Shown here: positions 25,712 to 34,931 of the stretch, in pieces
How positions within the stretch are numbered: position 1 is the stretch's first letter
How the letters are laid out: every line of letters starts with the position of its first letter
Assembly (NCBI GenBank): GCA_045046885.1
Contig: JASFYX010000021.1
Coordinates: 1 to 64,000, forward strand
Source of the DNA: CG1-02-35-72 sp045046885
GTDB lineage: Bacteria > Bacteroidota > Bacteroidia > Flavobacteriales > Flavobacteriaceae
Direction of reading: 5' to 3'
DNA: 64,000 nucleotides
Translations under genes and position numbers: made by a program
Notes under the pieces: generated by a model
Database searches by the model: none
What the model saw: the letters and a program-made list of their open reading frames with translations, nothing else
What the model was told of the DNA's origin: nothing

Positions 25712-26887
25712 ATGACTAAAAATAAAGTCCAAATTTTTGATACGACCCTTAGAGATGGTGAGCAAGTTCCCGGTTGTAAGTTAAATACCCAACAAAAATT
25801 AACCATCGCCAAACGCCTAGATATTTTGGGTGTAGATGTCATTGAAGCAGGGTTTCCCGTATCAAGTCCGGGCGATTTTGAGGCTGTTAGCGAAATAGCA
25901 AAAGTGGTTAAAAATGCCACAGTCTGCGCTTTATCGCGTGCCAACAAAAAAGATATTGAAGTCGCCGCTCAAGCTTTAAAATATGCCAAATACCCTAGAA
26001 TCCACACCGGAATCGGCACTTCAGATTCGCATATCATCCATAAATTTAATTCAACCAGAGAAAAAGTTATCGCACGTGCCGTAGAAGCCGTCGCTTATGC
26101 TAAAACCTTTGTGGGAGATGTTGAATTTTATGCCGAAGATGCAGGTCGTACCGAAAATAAATTTTTGGCTCAAGTGTGCGAAGCCGTTATTAAAGCAGGT
26201 GCTACCGTTCTTAACATTCCCGACACTACTGGCTATTGTTTACCCGATGAGTATGGTGCTAAAATTAAATACCTAAAAGACAATGTAAAGGGTATAGAAA
26301 ATGTAACCCTTTCATGTCATTGTCATAACGATTTAGGCTTGGCTACTGCCAATGCCATTGCGGGTGTTCAAAATGGGGCACGTCAAATAGAATGTACCAT
26401 TAACGGTATTGGCGAACGTGCCGGAAACACCGCCTTAGAAGAAGTTGTTATGATTTTAAAACAACATCCTTATTTAAATTTAGATACCAATATAGATACT
26501 AAATTATTATACGATACCAGTAAAATGGTTCAAAATAATATGGGCATGTTTGTGCAAGCCAATAAAGCTATTGTAGGCGATAATGCTTTTGCCCACAGTT
26601 CCGGAATTCATCAAGATGGGGTTATAAAAGAAAGAACGACTTACGAAATAATAAATCCCGAAGATGTGGGCGTAACTGAATCGTCTATTGTATTAACCGC
26701 CCGAAGTGGTCGTGCTGCCTTGGCATATCGCGCTAAAAATGTCGGTTATGAATTGACTAAAATAGAGTTAGATGTCTTGTATCCTGAGTTTTTAAAATAT
26801 GCCGACAAGCGCAAAGAGGTTAACGATGACGACATCCACCATTTAATAAATTCAAATAATAATTTTAAAAGAAGCGTCAATTTTTAG
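25712..26887 (+). CDS. leuA: 2-Isopropylmalate synthase LeuA, without regulatory domain
   Basis: Condenses acetyl-CoA with 2-oxoisovalerate, the first step to leucine. The TIM-barrel starts with the metal and catalytic motif FDTTLRDGEQVPG, and the metal His pair is in SCHCHNDLGLATANA. The linker motif HSSGIHQDGVIKE is intact. At 391 residues it ends soon after subdomain II and lacks the roughly 120-residue C-terminal leucine-binding domain of classic LeuA. Short LeuA proteins are usual in Bacteroidota to my knowledge. First gene of leuACDB; 11 bases before leuC. Confidence 0.92.
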   Translation: MTKNKVQIFDTTLRDGEQVPGCKLNTQQKLTIAKRLDILGVDVIEAGFPVSSPGDFEAVSEIAKVVKNATVCALSRANKKDIEVAAQALKYAKYPRIHTGIGTSDSHIIHKFNSTREKVIARAVEAVAYAKTFVGDVEFYAEDAGRTENKFLAQVCEAVIKAGATVLNIPDTTGYCLPDEYGAKIKYLKDNVKGIENVTLSCHCHNDLGLATANAIAGVQNGARQIECTINGIGERAGNTALEEVVMILKQHPYLNLDTNIDTKLLYDTSKMVQNNMGMFVQANKAIVGDNAFAHSSGIHQDGVIKERTTYEIINPEDVGVTESSIVLTARSGRAALAYRAKNVGYELTKIELDVLYPEFLKYADKRKEVNDDDIHHLINSNNNFKRSVNF

Positions 26888-26898
26888 CTTTAAATTAA

Positions 26899-28278
26899 AT
26901 GGGAAAAACACTTTTTGATAAGGTTTGGGATACGCATGTGGTGACAACCATAAAAAACGGTCCGCAAGTTTTATACATAGACAAGCATTTAATTCACGAA
27001 GTGACGAGTCCGCAGGCTTTTAAAGAACTTGAGGATAAAAATATTGACATTTTCAGACCTCAGCAAATTATTGCCACTGCCGACCATAATACCCCCACCA
27101 AAAATCAGCATTTACCCGTAAAGGATGCTTTGTCAAGAAAGCAACTTGCACAACTCACCAAAAATTGCACAAAACACAACATTACTTTATACGGATTGGG
27201 GCATAAATACAACGGTATAGTCCACGTAATGGCGCCCGAATTGGGTATCACGCAACCAGGCATGACAATGGTTTGTGGCGACAGCCATACCGCTACCCAT
27301 GGGGCATTTGGATGTATCGCTTTTGGTATCGGCACCAGCCAAGTAGCTCAGGTTTTTGCCAGCCAATGTGTGGTAACCGAAAAACCCAAAACCCTGCGTA
27401 TTACGGTAAACGGAAAACTGCCCGAAAACGTCACGCCCAAAGACGTCATTTTATACATCATTGCCCAATTAGGTACTCATGCTGGTACAGGTTATTTTGT
27501 AGAATACGCCGGTGAAATTTTTGAAAATATGAGTATGGAAGGCCGTATGACGGTATGCAATATGAGTATTGAAATGGGTGCCCGAGGCGGTATGATAGCC
27601 CCCGATGAAACCACTTTTAACTACCTTAGCGGAAGAGCGTTTGCGCCAAAAGGAGAAGCTTTTAAACAAAAAACAGCTTCTTGGCAAAATTTAAAATCGG
27701 ATGACGATGCCACCTTTGGCGCTGAATATACATTCGACGCTTCAGATATGGCTCCTATGATAACCTACGGTACCAATCCAGGGATGGGTATAAAAATTAC
27801 AGACGCCATTCCGACAGATAAAAACGGCGCGCTTGACAAAGCTTTAAAATATATGGCTTTTACCCAAGGTGAATCGCTTATAAATAAGCCCATAAATTAT
27901 GTTTTTATCGGCAGCTGCACCAATTCTAGAATAGAAGATTTTAGAGTGGCAGCCCACTATATTAAAGGAAAAAAAAAGGCTAAAAACGTCCATGCCTTAA
28001 TAGTACCGGGCTCGCATTTAGTGGCCCAACAAATAAAAGAAGAAGGTTTACAAAGTATTTTTGAAGAAGCCGGATTCTCATTACGGCAACCCGGCTGTTC
28101 GGCCTGTTTGGCGATGAATGATGATAAAATTCCCGAAAAGGAATACTGCGTCTCTACCTCAAACCGCAATTTTGAAGGGCGTCAAGGGCAAGGCTCCAGA
28201 ACGCTTTTGGCGAGTCCTTTGGTAGCAGCTTCGGTAGCTATTCACGGCAAAATTGTAGCTATAACCCAATTGAATTAA
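26899..28278 (+). CDS. leuC: 3-Isopropylmalate dehydratase large subunit LeuC
   Basis: Fe-S isomerase of leucine synthesis, acting with LeuD. The 459-residue aconitase-family protein starts GKTLFDKVWDTHVV. Its [4Fe-4S] cysteines lie in FIGSCTNSRIEDF and in RQPGCSACLAMND. The gene stops 2 bases before leuD. Confidence 0.96.
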   Translation: MGKTLFDKVWDTHVVTTIKNGPQVLYIDKHLIHEVTSPQAFKELEDKNIDIFRPQQIIATADHNTPTKNQHLPVKDALSRKQLAQLTKNCTKHNITLYGLGHKYNGIVHVMAPELGITQPGMTMVCGDSHTATHGAFGCIAFGIGTSQVAQVFASQCVVTEKPKTLRITVNGKLPENVTPKDVILYIIAQLGTHAGTGYFVEYAGEIFENMSMEGRMTVCNMSIEMGARGGMIAPDETTFNYLSGRAFAPKGEAFKQKTASWQNLKSDDDATFGAEYTFDASDMAPMITYGTNPGMGIKITDAIPTDKNGALDKALKYMAFTQGESLINKPINYVFIGSCTNSRIEDFRVAAHYIKGKKKAKNVHALIVPGSHLVAQQIKEEGLQSIFEEAGFSLRQPGCSACLAMNDDKIPEKEYCVSTSNRNFEGRQGQGSRTLLASPLVAASVAIHGKIVAITQLN

Positions 28279-28280
28279 CG

Positions 28281-28886
28281 ATGGAAAAATTTACTAAAAT
28301 CCGCAGTACGGCAGTCCCATTGCCTATAAAGGACATTGATACCGATCAGATTATTCCGGCACGTTTTTTAAAAGCCACCAACCGAAAAGGTTTTGGTGAA
28401 AACTTATTTAGAGATTGGCGTTACAATAAAGACAATTCACCTAACACACAATTTGTGTTAAACAATAAACAATTTAACGGTTCTATTTTGATAGCCGAGA
28501 ACAATTTTGGTTGCGGCTCCAGTCGCGAGCACGCGGCTTGGGCTTTATACGATTACGGTTTTAGGGTTATTATATCGAGTTTTTTTGCCGATATATTTAA
28601 AGGAAATGCCCTAAATAACGGCATTTTACCGATTCAAGTTTCGTCCAATTTTTTACAAAAATTGCTAAAAACGGTCAAAAATGAGCCAAAAACAGTTGTT
28701 TTTGTCGATTTAGAGACCCAAAATGTCATTTTAGAGAAAACGGGGGAATCAGAAAAATTTGATATAAATCCGTATAAAAAAATCTGTTTACAAAACGCAT
28801 ATACAGACATTGATTATTTGGTGAGTATAAAAGATAAGATTGAAGCTTACGAATTAAAAAATAAAAACGTCATTACGACACCGTGA
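28281..28886 (+). CDS. leuD: 3-Isopropylmalate dehydratase small subunit LeuD
   Basis: Swivel domain partner of LeuC. Conserved blocks include DIDTDQIIPARFLK (18-31) and ENNFGCGSSREHAAWAL. The final residues NKNVITTP and the TGA stop lie inside an 88-base inverted repeat that begins at 28868. The tail is therefore repeat-derived, and the ancestral stop was probably lost to the insertion. The functional fold, ending about SIKDKIEAYEL, is complete. Confidence 0.94.
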   Translation: MEKFTKIRSTAVPLPIKDIDTDQIIPARFLKATNRKGFGENLFRDWRYNKDNSPNTQFVLNNKQFNGSILIAENNFGCGSSREHAAWALYDYGFRVIISSFFADIFKGNALNNGILPIQVSSNFLQKLLKTVKNEPKTVVFVDLETQNVILEKTGESEKFDINPYKKICLQNAYTDIDYLVSIKDKIEAYELKNKNVITTP

Positions 28887-28955
28887 TAAAGGGGAAGTAA
28901 TCTCTTGAATTTATGAGATTGCCACGCCCTAATTAGCATTAGGACTCGCAATGAC
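28868..28955. repeat. CGTCATT-type inverted repeat (MITE/REP-like) between leuD and leuB
   Basis: The left end CGTCATTACGA and right end TCGCAATGACA are inverted copies (9 of 11). Inside, AATCTC (28900-28905) and GAGATT (28915-28920) pair perfectly. Such CGTCATTGCGA elements are, from memory, widespread intergenic repeats. It separates leuD from leuB and overlaps the leuD end. Confidence 0.75.
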
Positions 28956-28969
28956 AGTAAAGGAAAATT

Positions 28970-30085
28970 ATGAATATTAAAATAGCATTATTACCCGGCG
29001 ACGGGATTGGTCCCGAAGTGACCGCCGAAGCGGTCAAAGTTTTGGAGGCCTTAGCCGACAAATATTCACACGACTTTACTTTTAGTACGGCCGATGTGGG
29101 CGCTGTGGCCATAGATAAAACAGGGAATCCGTTACCCAACGATACCCTAAAAGTTTGTGCCGATGCCGACGCTATTTTATTCGGTGCTATTGGCGACCCC
29201 AAATACGATAACAATCCCAACGCAAAAGTCCGCCCAGAACAAGGTTTGCTCAAATTGCGCAAAAGTTTGGGTCTGTTTGCCAACATTCGGCCGTTGACTA
29301 CTTATGACGCTTTAATTTCTAAATCTAACTTAAAAGAACACGTCATAAAAGGAACCGATTTTGTTATTTACCGCGAACTGACAGGTGGTATTTATTTTGG
29401 CGAAAAAACTTTAAGTGCCGACGGCAAAAGTGCCTCAGATAACTGTAGTTATAATACTGAAGAAATTGACCGCATAAGTCATTTGGCTTTTAAAGCCGCT
29501 CAAAAACGCCGTAAAAAACTGACTTTAATAGATAAGGCCAACGTACTGGAAACCTCAAGATTGTGGCGCAGACAAGTTACAGCCTTAGCTGAGGAATATC
29601 CAAATGTAGCGCTCGATTTTTTATTTGTGGATAATGCCGCTATGCAAATTATTTTAAATCCGCGACAGTTTGACGTCATCTTAACCGAAAATATGTTTGG
29701 TGATATTATTTCTGACGAAGCCAGTGTTATTGCGGGTTCTATTGGTTTGTTGGCTTCGGCTTCTATTGGTAAACACGCCGCCTTGTTTGAGCCTATTCAC
29801 GGCTCGTATCCGCAAGCCAAAGGGAAAAACAGTGCCAATCCGATAGCGTCAATTTTATCCGCCGCTATGTTGTTAGAACATTTCGACTTGTTTAAAGAAG
29901 CGCAAAATGTAAAAGACGCCGTAGATAAGTCTTTGGATATGAATGTGTGTACCACGGATATTAATGCCGAATCACTTTTTAAAACTGATGATATTGGGGC
30001 GTTTATAGTAGATTACATTAATTACCCCGAAGATTATAAAGCCAACTATAAGAATATTAATTTAGGCCGATCGACCATAATTTAA
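28970..30085 (+). CDS. leuB: 3-Isopropylmalate dehydrogenase LeuB
   Basis: NAD-dependent oxidative decarboxylase, third step of leucine synthesis. The 371-residue protein opens ALLPGDGIGPEVTAEAVKVL. The substrate-binding arginine block RPEQGLLKLRKSLGLFANIRP spans about 87-107, and the metal motif ENMFGDIISDEAS and the adenine loop EPIHGSYPQAKGK are present. The ATG lies 14 bases after the inverted repeat. A terminator follows 19 bases after the stop. Confidence 0.96.
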   Translation: MNIKIALLPGDGIGPEVTAEAVKVLEALADKYSHDFTFSTADVGAVAIDKTGNPLPNDTLKVCADADAILFGAIGDPKYDNNPNAKVRPEQGLLKLRKSLGLFANIRPLTTYDALISKSNLKEHVIKGTDFVIYRELTGGIYFGEKTLSADGKSASDNCSYNTEEIDRISHLAFKAAQKRRKKLTLIDKANVLETSRLWRRQVTALAEEYPNVALDFLFVDNAAMQIILNPRQFDVILTENMFGDIISDEASVIAGSIGLLASASIGKHAALFEPIHGSYPQAKGKNSANPIASILSAAMLLEHFDLFKEAQNVKDAVDKSLDMNVCTTDINAESLFKTDDIGAFIVDYINYPEDYKANYKNINLGRSTII

Positions 30086-30104
30086 CTTGAATTGGTTAAT
30101 TAGA

Positions 30105-30131
30105 AGCCCCGCTTTCGCGAGGCTTTTTTTT
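30105..30131 (+). terminator. Rho-independent terminator of the leu operon
   Basis: AGCCCCGC pairs with GCGAGGCT (one mismatch) around TTTC, followed by eight T. It lies just after the leuB stop. Confidence 0.85.
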
Positions 30132-30232
30132 ATTTTAACATGCAGTAAAACAACTTATTAGAAATAGCAGCTCAAAATAAATAATATTTTTAGTTATCTT
30201 GCTACCCTAAATCTTTTAATATTATTCCTATT

Positions 30233-31273
30233 ATGAAACGCCTTAAATACCTTTTGGTTTACCTATTACCACTAAGTGTTTACATCTCGTTTACCTCAAA
30301 AGGGCTTTTAACATTTACACCTTTATTTTTATTTTTTGTTTTGGTGCCTTTGATAGAATTACTCATACCGGCCGACTCTTCTAATTTTACCAAAGAGGTA
30401 GCTGCTAAAGAAAAAGACAAAGTCTTTTACAGTCTTATTTTATACCTTACCTTACCTGTACAAATTATCTTTCTATTCTTCTTTTTTAAAGTTATACAAG
30501 AGCCCAATTTGAGCACTTTAGAATATCTTGGTAGAATAGACAGTATGGCCTTTATGTGTGGGGTTATTGGTATAAATGTGGGACACGAATTGGGGCATCG
30601 GTCTAACCGAGTAGAACAATTAATAGGCGAATTACTTTTACTCACTTCTATAAACACCCATTTTTTACCCTATCATAACGAAGGACATCACCGCAACGTA
30701 GCCACACCCAATGACGCGGCTACAGCCCGCAAAAACGAATGGGTTTTTACTTTTTGGTTGCGTTCACATTTTGGCAGTTATATTGAGGCTTGGCAAATAG
30801 AAAACAAACGTATGGCTAAAAAAGCTTATTCAAAAATATCTATACACAACAAAATGGTGGTTTACAGTTTAACCACAGTATTGTTTTTAACTGCTATTTA
30901 TTTCTTTTACGGAAGCTTTGTTTTTTTAAGCTTTCTATTGGCTGCTATTGTGGGTATAGCTTTATTGGAAACTGTAAACTATATTGAACATTATGGCTTG
31001 TTACGACACAAAAAAGAAAATGGTAAATACGAACGTGTTAAACATGTCCATTCTTGGAATTCTGATCATATTTTAGGACGCCTGTTCTTGTTTAACTTAT
31101 CACGTCATTCTGACCATCATTACAAGGGTAGCAAAAAATATCAAATATTAGAATCGGTTCCGAAAAGTCCGCAAATGCCCACAGGTTATCCGGGTATGAT
31201 AATTTTAGCTTTATTTCCACCACTCTGGTTTTGGTATATGAACAAACAATTAAGTAAATTCCAAAAAATTTAA
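30233..31273 (+). CDS. alkB: AlkB-type membrane alkane 1-monooxygenase
   Basis: Membrane di-iron enzyme that hydroxylates the terminal carbon of alkanes or related chains, using rubredoxin electrons. Hydrophobic segments lie at about 5-44, 65-88, 104-116 and 207-247. The three histidine boxes are complete: HELGH (118-122), HNEGHH (148-153) and RHSDHH (291-296). The AlkB-diagnostic motif NYIEHYGL (249-256) separates it from fatty acid desaturases. No rubredoxin or rubredoxin reductase gene is nearby, so electron partners are elsewhere. A -7-like TTATCTTG precedes the ATG. Confidence 0.93.
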   Translation: MKRLKYLLVYLLPLSVYISFTSKGLLTFTPLFLFFVLVPLIELLIPADSSNFTKEVAAKEKDKVFYSLILYLTLPVQIIFLFFFFKVIQEPNLSTLEYLGRIDSMAFMCGVIGINVGHELGHRSNRVEQLIGELLLLTSINTHFLPYHNEGHHRNVATPNDAATARKNEWVFTFWLRSHFGSYIEAWQIENKRMAKKAYSKISIHNKMVVYSLTTVLFLTAIYFFYGSFVFLSFLLAAIVGIALLETVNYIEHYGLLRHKKENGKYERVKHVHSWNSDHILGRLFLFNLSRHSDHHYKGSKKYQILESVPKSPQMPTGYPGMIILALFPPLWFWYMNKQLSKFQKI

Positions 31274-31288
31274 TTCCCATCCCCTGCC

Positions 31289-31322
31289 CCTGCCTACCGC
31301 AGGTATGGCTTCCCAAAGGGAA
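31289..31322. repeat. GC-rich palindromes after alkB
   Basis: CCTGCctaccGCAGG (31289-31303) and TTCCCAAAGGGAA (31310-31322) stand in the 104-base gap to the nitroreductase gene. The CTGCCTACC unit resembles the sequence that encodes the tail of argF'. They may act as a terminator or be repeat debris. Confidence 0.5.
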
Positions 31323-31377
31323 GAGTGATAGTTCTTTCTAATTTTTTCTTAAATTCATCCCCTCAAAAAACACTACT

Positions 31378-32109
31378 ATGACTCAAAAAACCGTTAGCGA
31401 AGCCGTGCAATACCGCCGTGCCGTAAGAACTTATGATGCCACAAAACCTATTGACACTGCTATTGTAAAAACCTGTATTGAACAAGCTACTTTAGCTCCT
31501 AGCAGCAGTAATATGCAGTTGTGGGAGTTCCATCATATTGTTTCTGACGACATAAAAAATAAGATAGTTAAATACAGTTTTAACCAAAGTGCGGCTAAAA
31601 CGGCTCTTGAACTAGTGGTTGTTGTTACCCGAAAAGATTTATGGCGCAAAAGGCAACAAGCTAATTTGGCTTATTTAGATACAATTTACGGCAACAAACC
31701 TGTAGCCGAACAATCAAGTCGTGAGAAATTTGCCAAAAACTATTATAAAAAACTCATGCCCTTTACCTACTTTGATATTTTGGGTATTTTGGGTTGGGCT
31801 AAGTACATTACCTTTTGGTTTATAGGCCTTTTTAGAACCGTTTATAGAGAAGTCCGCAGTAAAGATATTCGTGTAGTAGCTCATAAAAGTGCCGGATTAG
31901 CTGCTCAAACTTTTATGTTGAGTATGGCGGCCTACGGCTACGACACCTGCCCAATGGAAGGTACCGATACTTTAAGAATTAAACGTCTTTTAAAGCTGCC
32001 TTATGGGGCTGAAATTAATATGGTTATTGGGTGTGGTTTAAGAAAACCCGAAGGCGTTTATGGCAAACGCTTTAGAATTCCTTTTGAGGAAGTTTATAAA
32101 AAGTGGTGA
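31378..32109 (+). CDS. Nitroreductase-family flavoprotein
   Basis: FMN-dependent oxidoreductase of the nitroreductase fold. The FMN phosphate contacts are in RRAVRTYD (13-20) and APSSSNMQLWEF (40-51), and AAYGYDTCPMEGTD matches the C-terminal flavin region. At 243 residues it is about 30-40 longer than minimal family members. The extra part (about 128-156) is hydrophobic, with YFDILGILGWAKYITFWFIG, and could touch the membrane. The substrate is unknown. It follows alkB on the same strand but after 104 bases with palindromes. Confidence 0.85.
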   Translation: MTQKTVSEAVQYRRAVRTYDATKPIDTAIVKTCIEQATLAPSSSNMQLWEFHHIVSDDIKNKIVKYSFNQSAAKTALELVVVVTRKDLWRKRQQANLAYLDTIYGNKPVAEQSSREKFAKNYYKKLMPFTYFDILGILGWAKYITFWFIGLFRTVYREVRSKDIRVVAHKSAGLAAQTFMLSMAAYGYDTCPMEGTDTLRIKRLLKLPYGAEINMVIGCGLRKPEGVYGKRFRIPFEEVYKKW

Positions 32110-32121
32110 AGTTTATTTTAG

Positions 32122-32150
32122 TCATAGCATCACTTTGAGTGATGCTATGA
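32122..32150. terminator. Perfect hairpin after the nitroreductase gene
   Basis: TCATAGCATCACT and AGTGATGCTATGA are 13-base perfect arms around TTG. The layout (AGTCA...TCACT-AGTGA...TGA) resembles the TAGTCAGGG palindromes at 6315, 6681 and 35368. It starts 13 bases after the stop; TTTG follows rather than a long T run. Probably a transcription end. Confidence 0.6.
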
Positions 32151-32178
32151 TTTGTTGTGAAAATAGTTAGAGATTTAC

Positions 32179-32206
32179 TTGAAATAAATACGAATCTTTA
32201 TTTTTG
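32179..32206 (+). promoter_or_regulatory. Promoter of the T9SS-sorted protein gene
   Basis: TTG (32179-32181), a 17-base spacer and TATTTTTG (32199-32206) make a full Bacteroidota promoter. It predicts an untranslated leader of roughly 130 bases before the ATG at 32343, long enough for regulation. No known riboswitch fold was recognised in that leader. Confidence 0.65.
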
Positions 32207-32342
32207 TATTAAATCTATTTTTTCCTAAAATTAACATATTCTCAATTTTATAACATTAATATTATTTTGTTTATATTTACAGCTTAGTTATATTTCATTA
32301 TTGTTAATATAATTAAAATACTACTAACTAAAAACTAATAAC

Positions 32343-34931
32343 ATGAACAAAACTTTACTAAGTTTAGTTGCCCTGTTGTGTGTAACTGCTATGTTTAGTC
32401 AGACTTCTTCAAGAATGAATTACAAAAGAGAAGCGGCTAAAAAAAATGCAAATTATTTTCAAATTTTATCGTCAAAAAGGGCAGAAATTGCCAATTACGA
32501 TTTAACCAAGCTAGAAGACCTTAAAGAGTATAAACACTTTGAAAGGTGGGCCTATTTTTGGAAAGACAGAATTGATGCTAACGGTAATTTTCCGTCTGCA
32601 AACCTAGGTTATTACAATGCCAGTATTATTGATGCTAATGGAAAAATTATTTCAAAACCTAAGACTAATATTTCAAATAAAATACTTGCAACATGGTCTA
32701 ATGTTGGTCCCGGAACCACCCCTGTAGCCAATGGTTATCCTAATTTTCCACAAATGGGAAGACTCAACAGTTTTTACAGATTTAGAAATGCGTCAAATGT
32801 TAATCAGAGTGTATTATTTGTAGGATCACCCGCTGGTGGTATTTGGAGGTCTATGGATAACGGTTCTAATTGGACACCTCAATTAGATTTAGTAGCAGGT
32901 ATTGGCGTTACAGATGTTAGGGCAAAACCCTCAGTGACATACAGTTCTAGTTCTATTTTATACGCTTCTACCGGAGATTATGACGGAAGCCACGTGAATT
33001 CTATTGGTGTTTTAAAATCTACTGATGGTGGAAGTACTTGGAGTGCTACTGGATTAAGTTTTACAGTTGACCAAGCAGAAGTAACATCTAACTTAATAGT
33101 AATTGATGACCAAACAGTAATTGTAGGAACTAAATTTAATATCAAAAAAACAACTAACGGTGGCACTACTTGGACAGATGTAAAATCTTCTCCTTTTAAT
33201 GATAATTTTGGAAGATTTGTTATTTCTAACAATAAATATATGTGCGCAGACCAATGGGGAGGTATCTTTATGTCTACCGATTTAGGTGATACGTGGACAG
33301 AAGTTAACCCATCTGGAAACAATCAAGACAAAACAGCTCTAGCCGCAGAAGGTGATATTTTTTACGCTATAAATAGTACTGGTGTATTAAAAAAATACGA
33401 TACAGCTGCCGCAAGCTCAAGTTGGGTAACAATGGGTATTACAGTACCTACTTATGATGCTCAAGGTGGCTATAATCAAGCTTTGAATGTAAGAAGTGGT
33501 TTAATAATTAGTGGTGCTTTTAACGGTTATACTTCTCGTGATGATGGAACCACTTGGACAAAAACACTTAACGGTTATTGGAATTCAAGTACCGACCCCG
33601 GTACTTATATTCACTCAGATTGGCATAACGTAGGCCATTTAGATGGCGATGGTACATTTGACTATTGGTCTGTTAACGATGGTGGTTTAAGTTTCTTAAC
33701 TTTTTCAAGCCTTAGTGACATAACACCCTCGGTTACTTACAAATCTGACGGTGTTGTAAACACACAATTATACAGTGCTGCCATAACTCCAAATAGTTCA
33801 AGTGGTAATATGTTAATAGGCAATCAAGATAACGATGGTTTTAGTAGAGAAATGCACGCTGGTTCGATGCAATGGATTGCCGCCTCTGCCGGTGATGGCA
33901 CAGCCACAGCTATTGATTATAACGACACTAATAAACGCTATTTAGGAGGTACTCAAGGGGGGCTAACCGCAACAGATGTTGGTTTTTCTGGTAATTATCA
34001 AGGTACCTTAAACTTACAAACTATTCCGGGAGCAGCCTTTATATGGCCTTTAGAAATGCATACAACAGATCCAACAATATTATACGCAGGTGGCGACGAT
34101 GTTTACAAACTTAACACGTCCGGTGGTGCTCATACAAGTTTAAATTCAGGGGCTGGTCAAATAACATTCATAAGTACTCATGGGGCAGGTATTGCCGTTA
34201 TGGGTGCTAATGCATTAAAAATGAGTACAGATAGTGGTGCAAATTGGACGGCTTTAACCGAACCTTCTTCTGATGCAAATGCCAAAGCTAATTCAATAGA
34301 TTTTAACGGCACGAGTTCTAATACAATATACGCCACAACTGGAGGATATGTATCTGGAAGTAAGGTTTTTAAATCTACAAATGGTGGCCAAAATTGGACA
34401 AATATATCTTTAAATTTGCCCAATATTCTTATGAAAGAAATACTCTTTCACCAAACTGAATCTTCTGAAACTTTATTTGTAGCCACAGAAATGGGTGTTT
34501 TCATTAAAATAGGTAGTTCAAATTGGGAAAAATTAGGTGGAGACTCTTTTCCCAATGTAATTGTTAACGATATTGATATTAACTACACAGCCAATAAATT
34601 GGTTGCGGCTACTTTTGGTAGAGGATTATGGGAGATTGATATTACAAGTTTAACTTTGAGCTACGACCAATTTAGTTTGGCAAATAAAAATACTACAGTA
34701 TTTCCAAATCCTGTAAATGGTGATTTCTTAAACGTCAATTTAAAAGGTTTTAATAACTCTAATCAAAATTATAACTATTATATTTATAATGTAGTTGGTG
34801 GAATTGTCAAATCTGGCCGCTTAGACAGTGATTCAAATCAATTAAATCTATCAAATATAGCTCCGGGGATATACCTTTTTAAAGTGGCTCATGGTAAGGA
34901 AGTATCTGTTAAAAAAATAATTAAAGAGTGA
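32343..34931 (+). CDS. Secreted BNR/Asp-box repeat protein with T9SS sorting domain
   Basis: An 862-residue protein exported by Sec (signal MNKTLLSLVALLCVTAMFSQ) and then by the type IX system. At least seven Asp-box motifs of the form S/T-x-D/N-x-G-x-x-W occur (such as SMDNGSNW, STDGGSTW, TTNGGTTW, STDLGDTW, SRDDGTTW, STDSGANW, STNGGQNW), indicating a sortilin/sialidase-type beta-propeller. From about 783, FPNPVNGDFLNVNLKG through GIYLFKVAHGKEVSVKKI is a type A T9SS C-terminal sorting domain. No catalytic residues of sialidases are evident, so a binding or adhesion role is as likely as an enzyme. Overlaps the next gene by 4 bases. Confidence 0.88.
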   Translation: MNKTLLSLVALLCVTAMFSQTSSRMNYKREAAKKNANYFQILSSKRAEIANYDLTKLEDLKEYKHFERWAYFWKDRIDANGNFPSANLGYYNASIIDANGKIISKPKTNISNKILATWSNVGPGTTPVANGYPNFPQMGRLNSFYRFRNASNVNQSVLFVGSPAGGIWRSMDNGSNWTPQLDLVAGIGVTDVRAKPSVTYSSSSILYASTGDYDGSHVNSIGVLKSTDGGSTWSATGLSFTVDQAEVTSNLIVIDDQTVIVGTKFNIKKTTNGGTTWTDVKSSPFNDNFGRFVISNNKYMCADQWGGIFMSTDLGDTWTEVNPSGNNQDKTALAAEGDIFYAINSTGVLKKYDTAAASSSWVTMGITVPTYDAQGGYNQALNVRSGLIISGAFNGYTSRDDGTTWTKTLNGYWNSSTDPGTYIHSDWHNVGHLDGDGTFDYWSVNDGGLSFLTFSSLSDITPSVTYKSDGVVNTQLYSAAITPNSSSGNMLIGNQDNDGFSREMHAGSMQWIAASAGDGTATAIDYNDTNKRYLGGTQGGLTATDVGFSGNYQGTLNLQTIPGAAFIWPLEMHTTDPTILYAGGDDVYKLNTSGGAHTSLNSGAGQITFISTHGAGIAVMGANALKMSTDSGANWTALTEPSSDANAKANSIDFNGTSSNTIYATTGGYVSGSKVFKSTNGGQNWTNISLNLPNILMKEILFHQTESSETLFVATEMGVFIKIGSSNWEKLGGDSFPNVIVNDIDINYTANKLVAATFGRGLWEIDITSLTLSYDQFSLANKNTTVFPNPVNGDFLNVNLKGFNNSNQNYNYYIYNVVGGIVKSGRLDSDSNQLNLSNIAPGIYLFKVAHGKEVSVKKIIKE

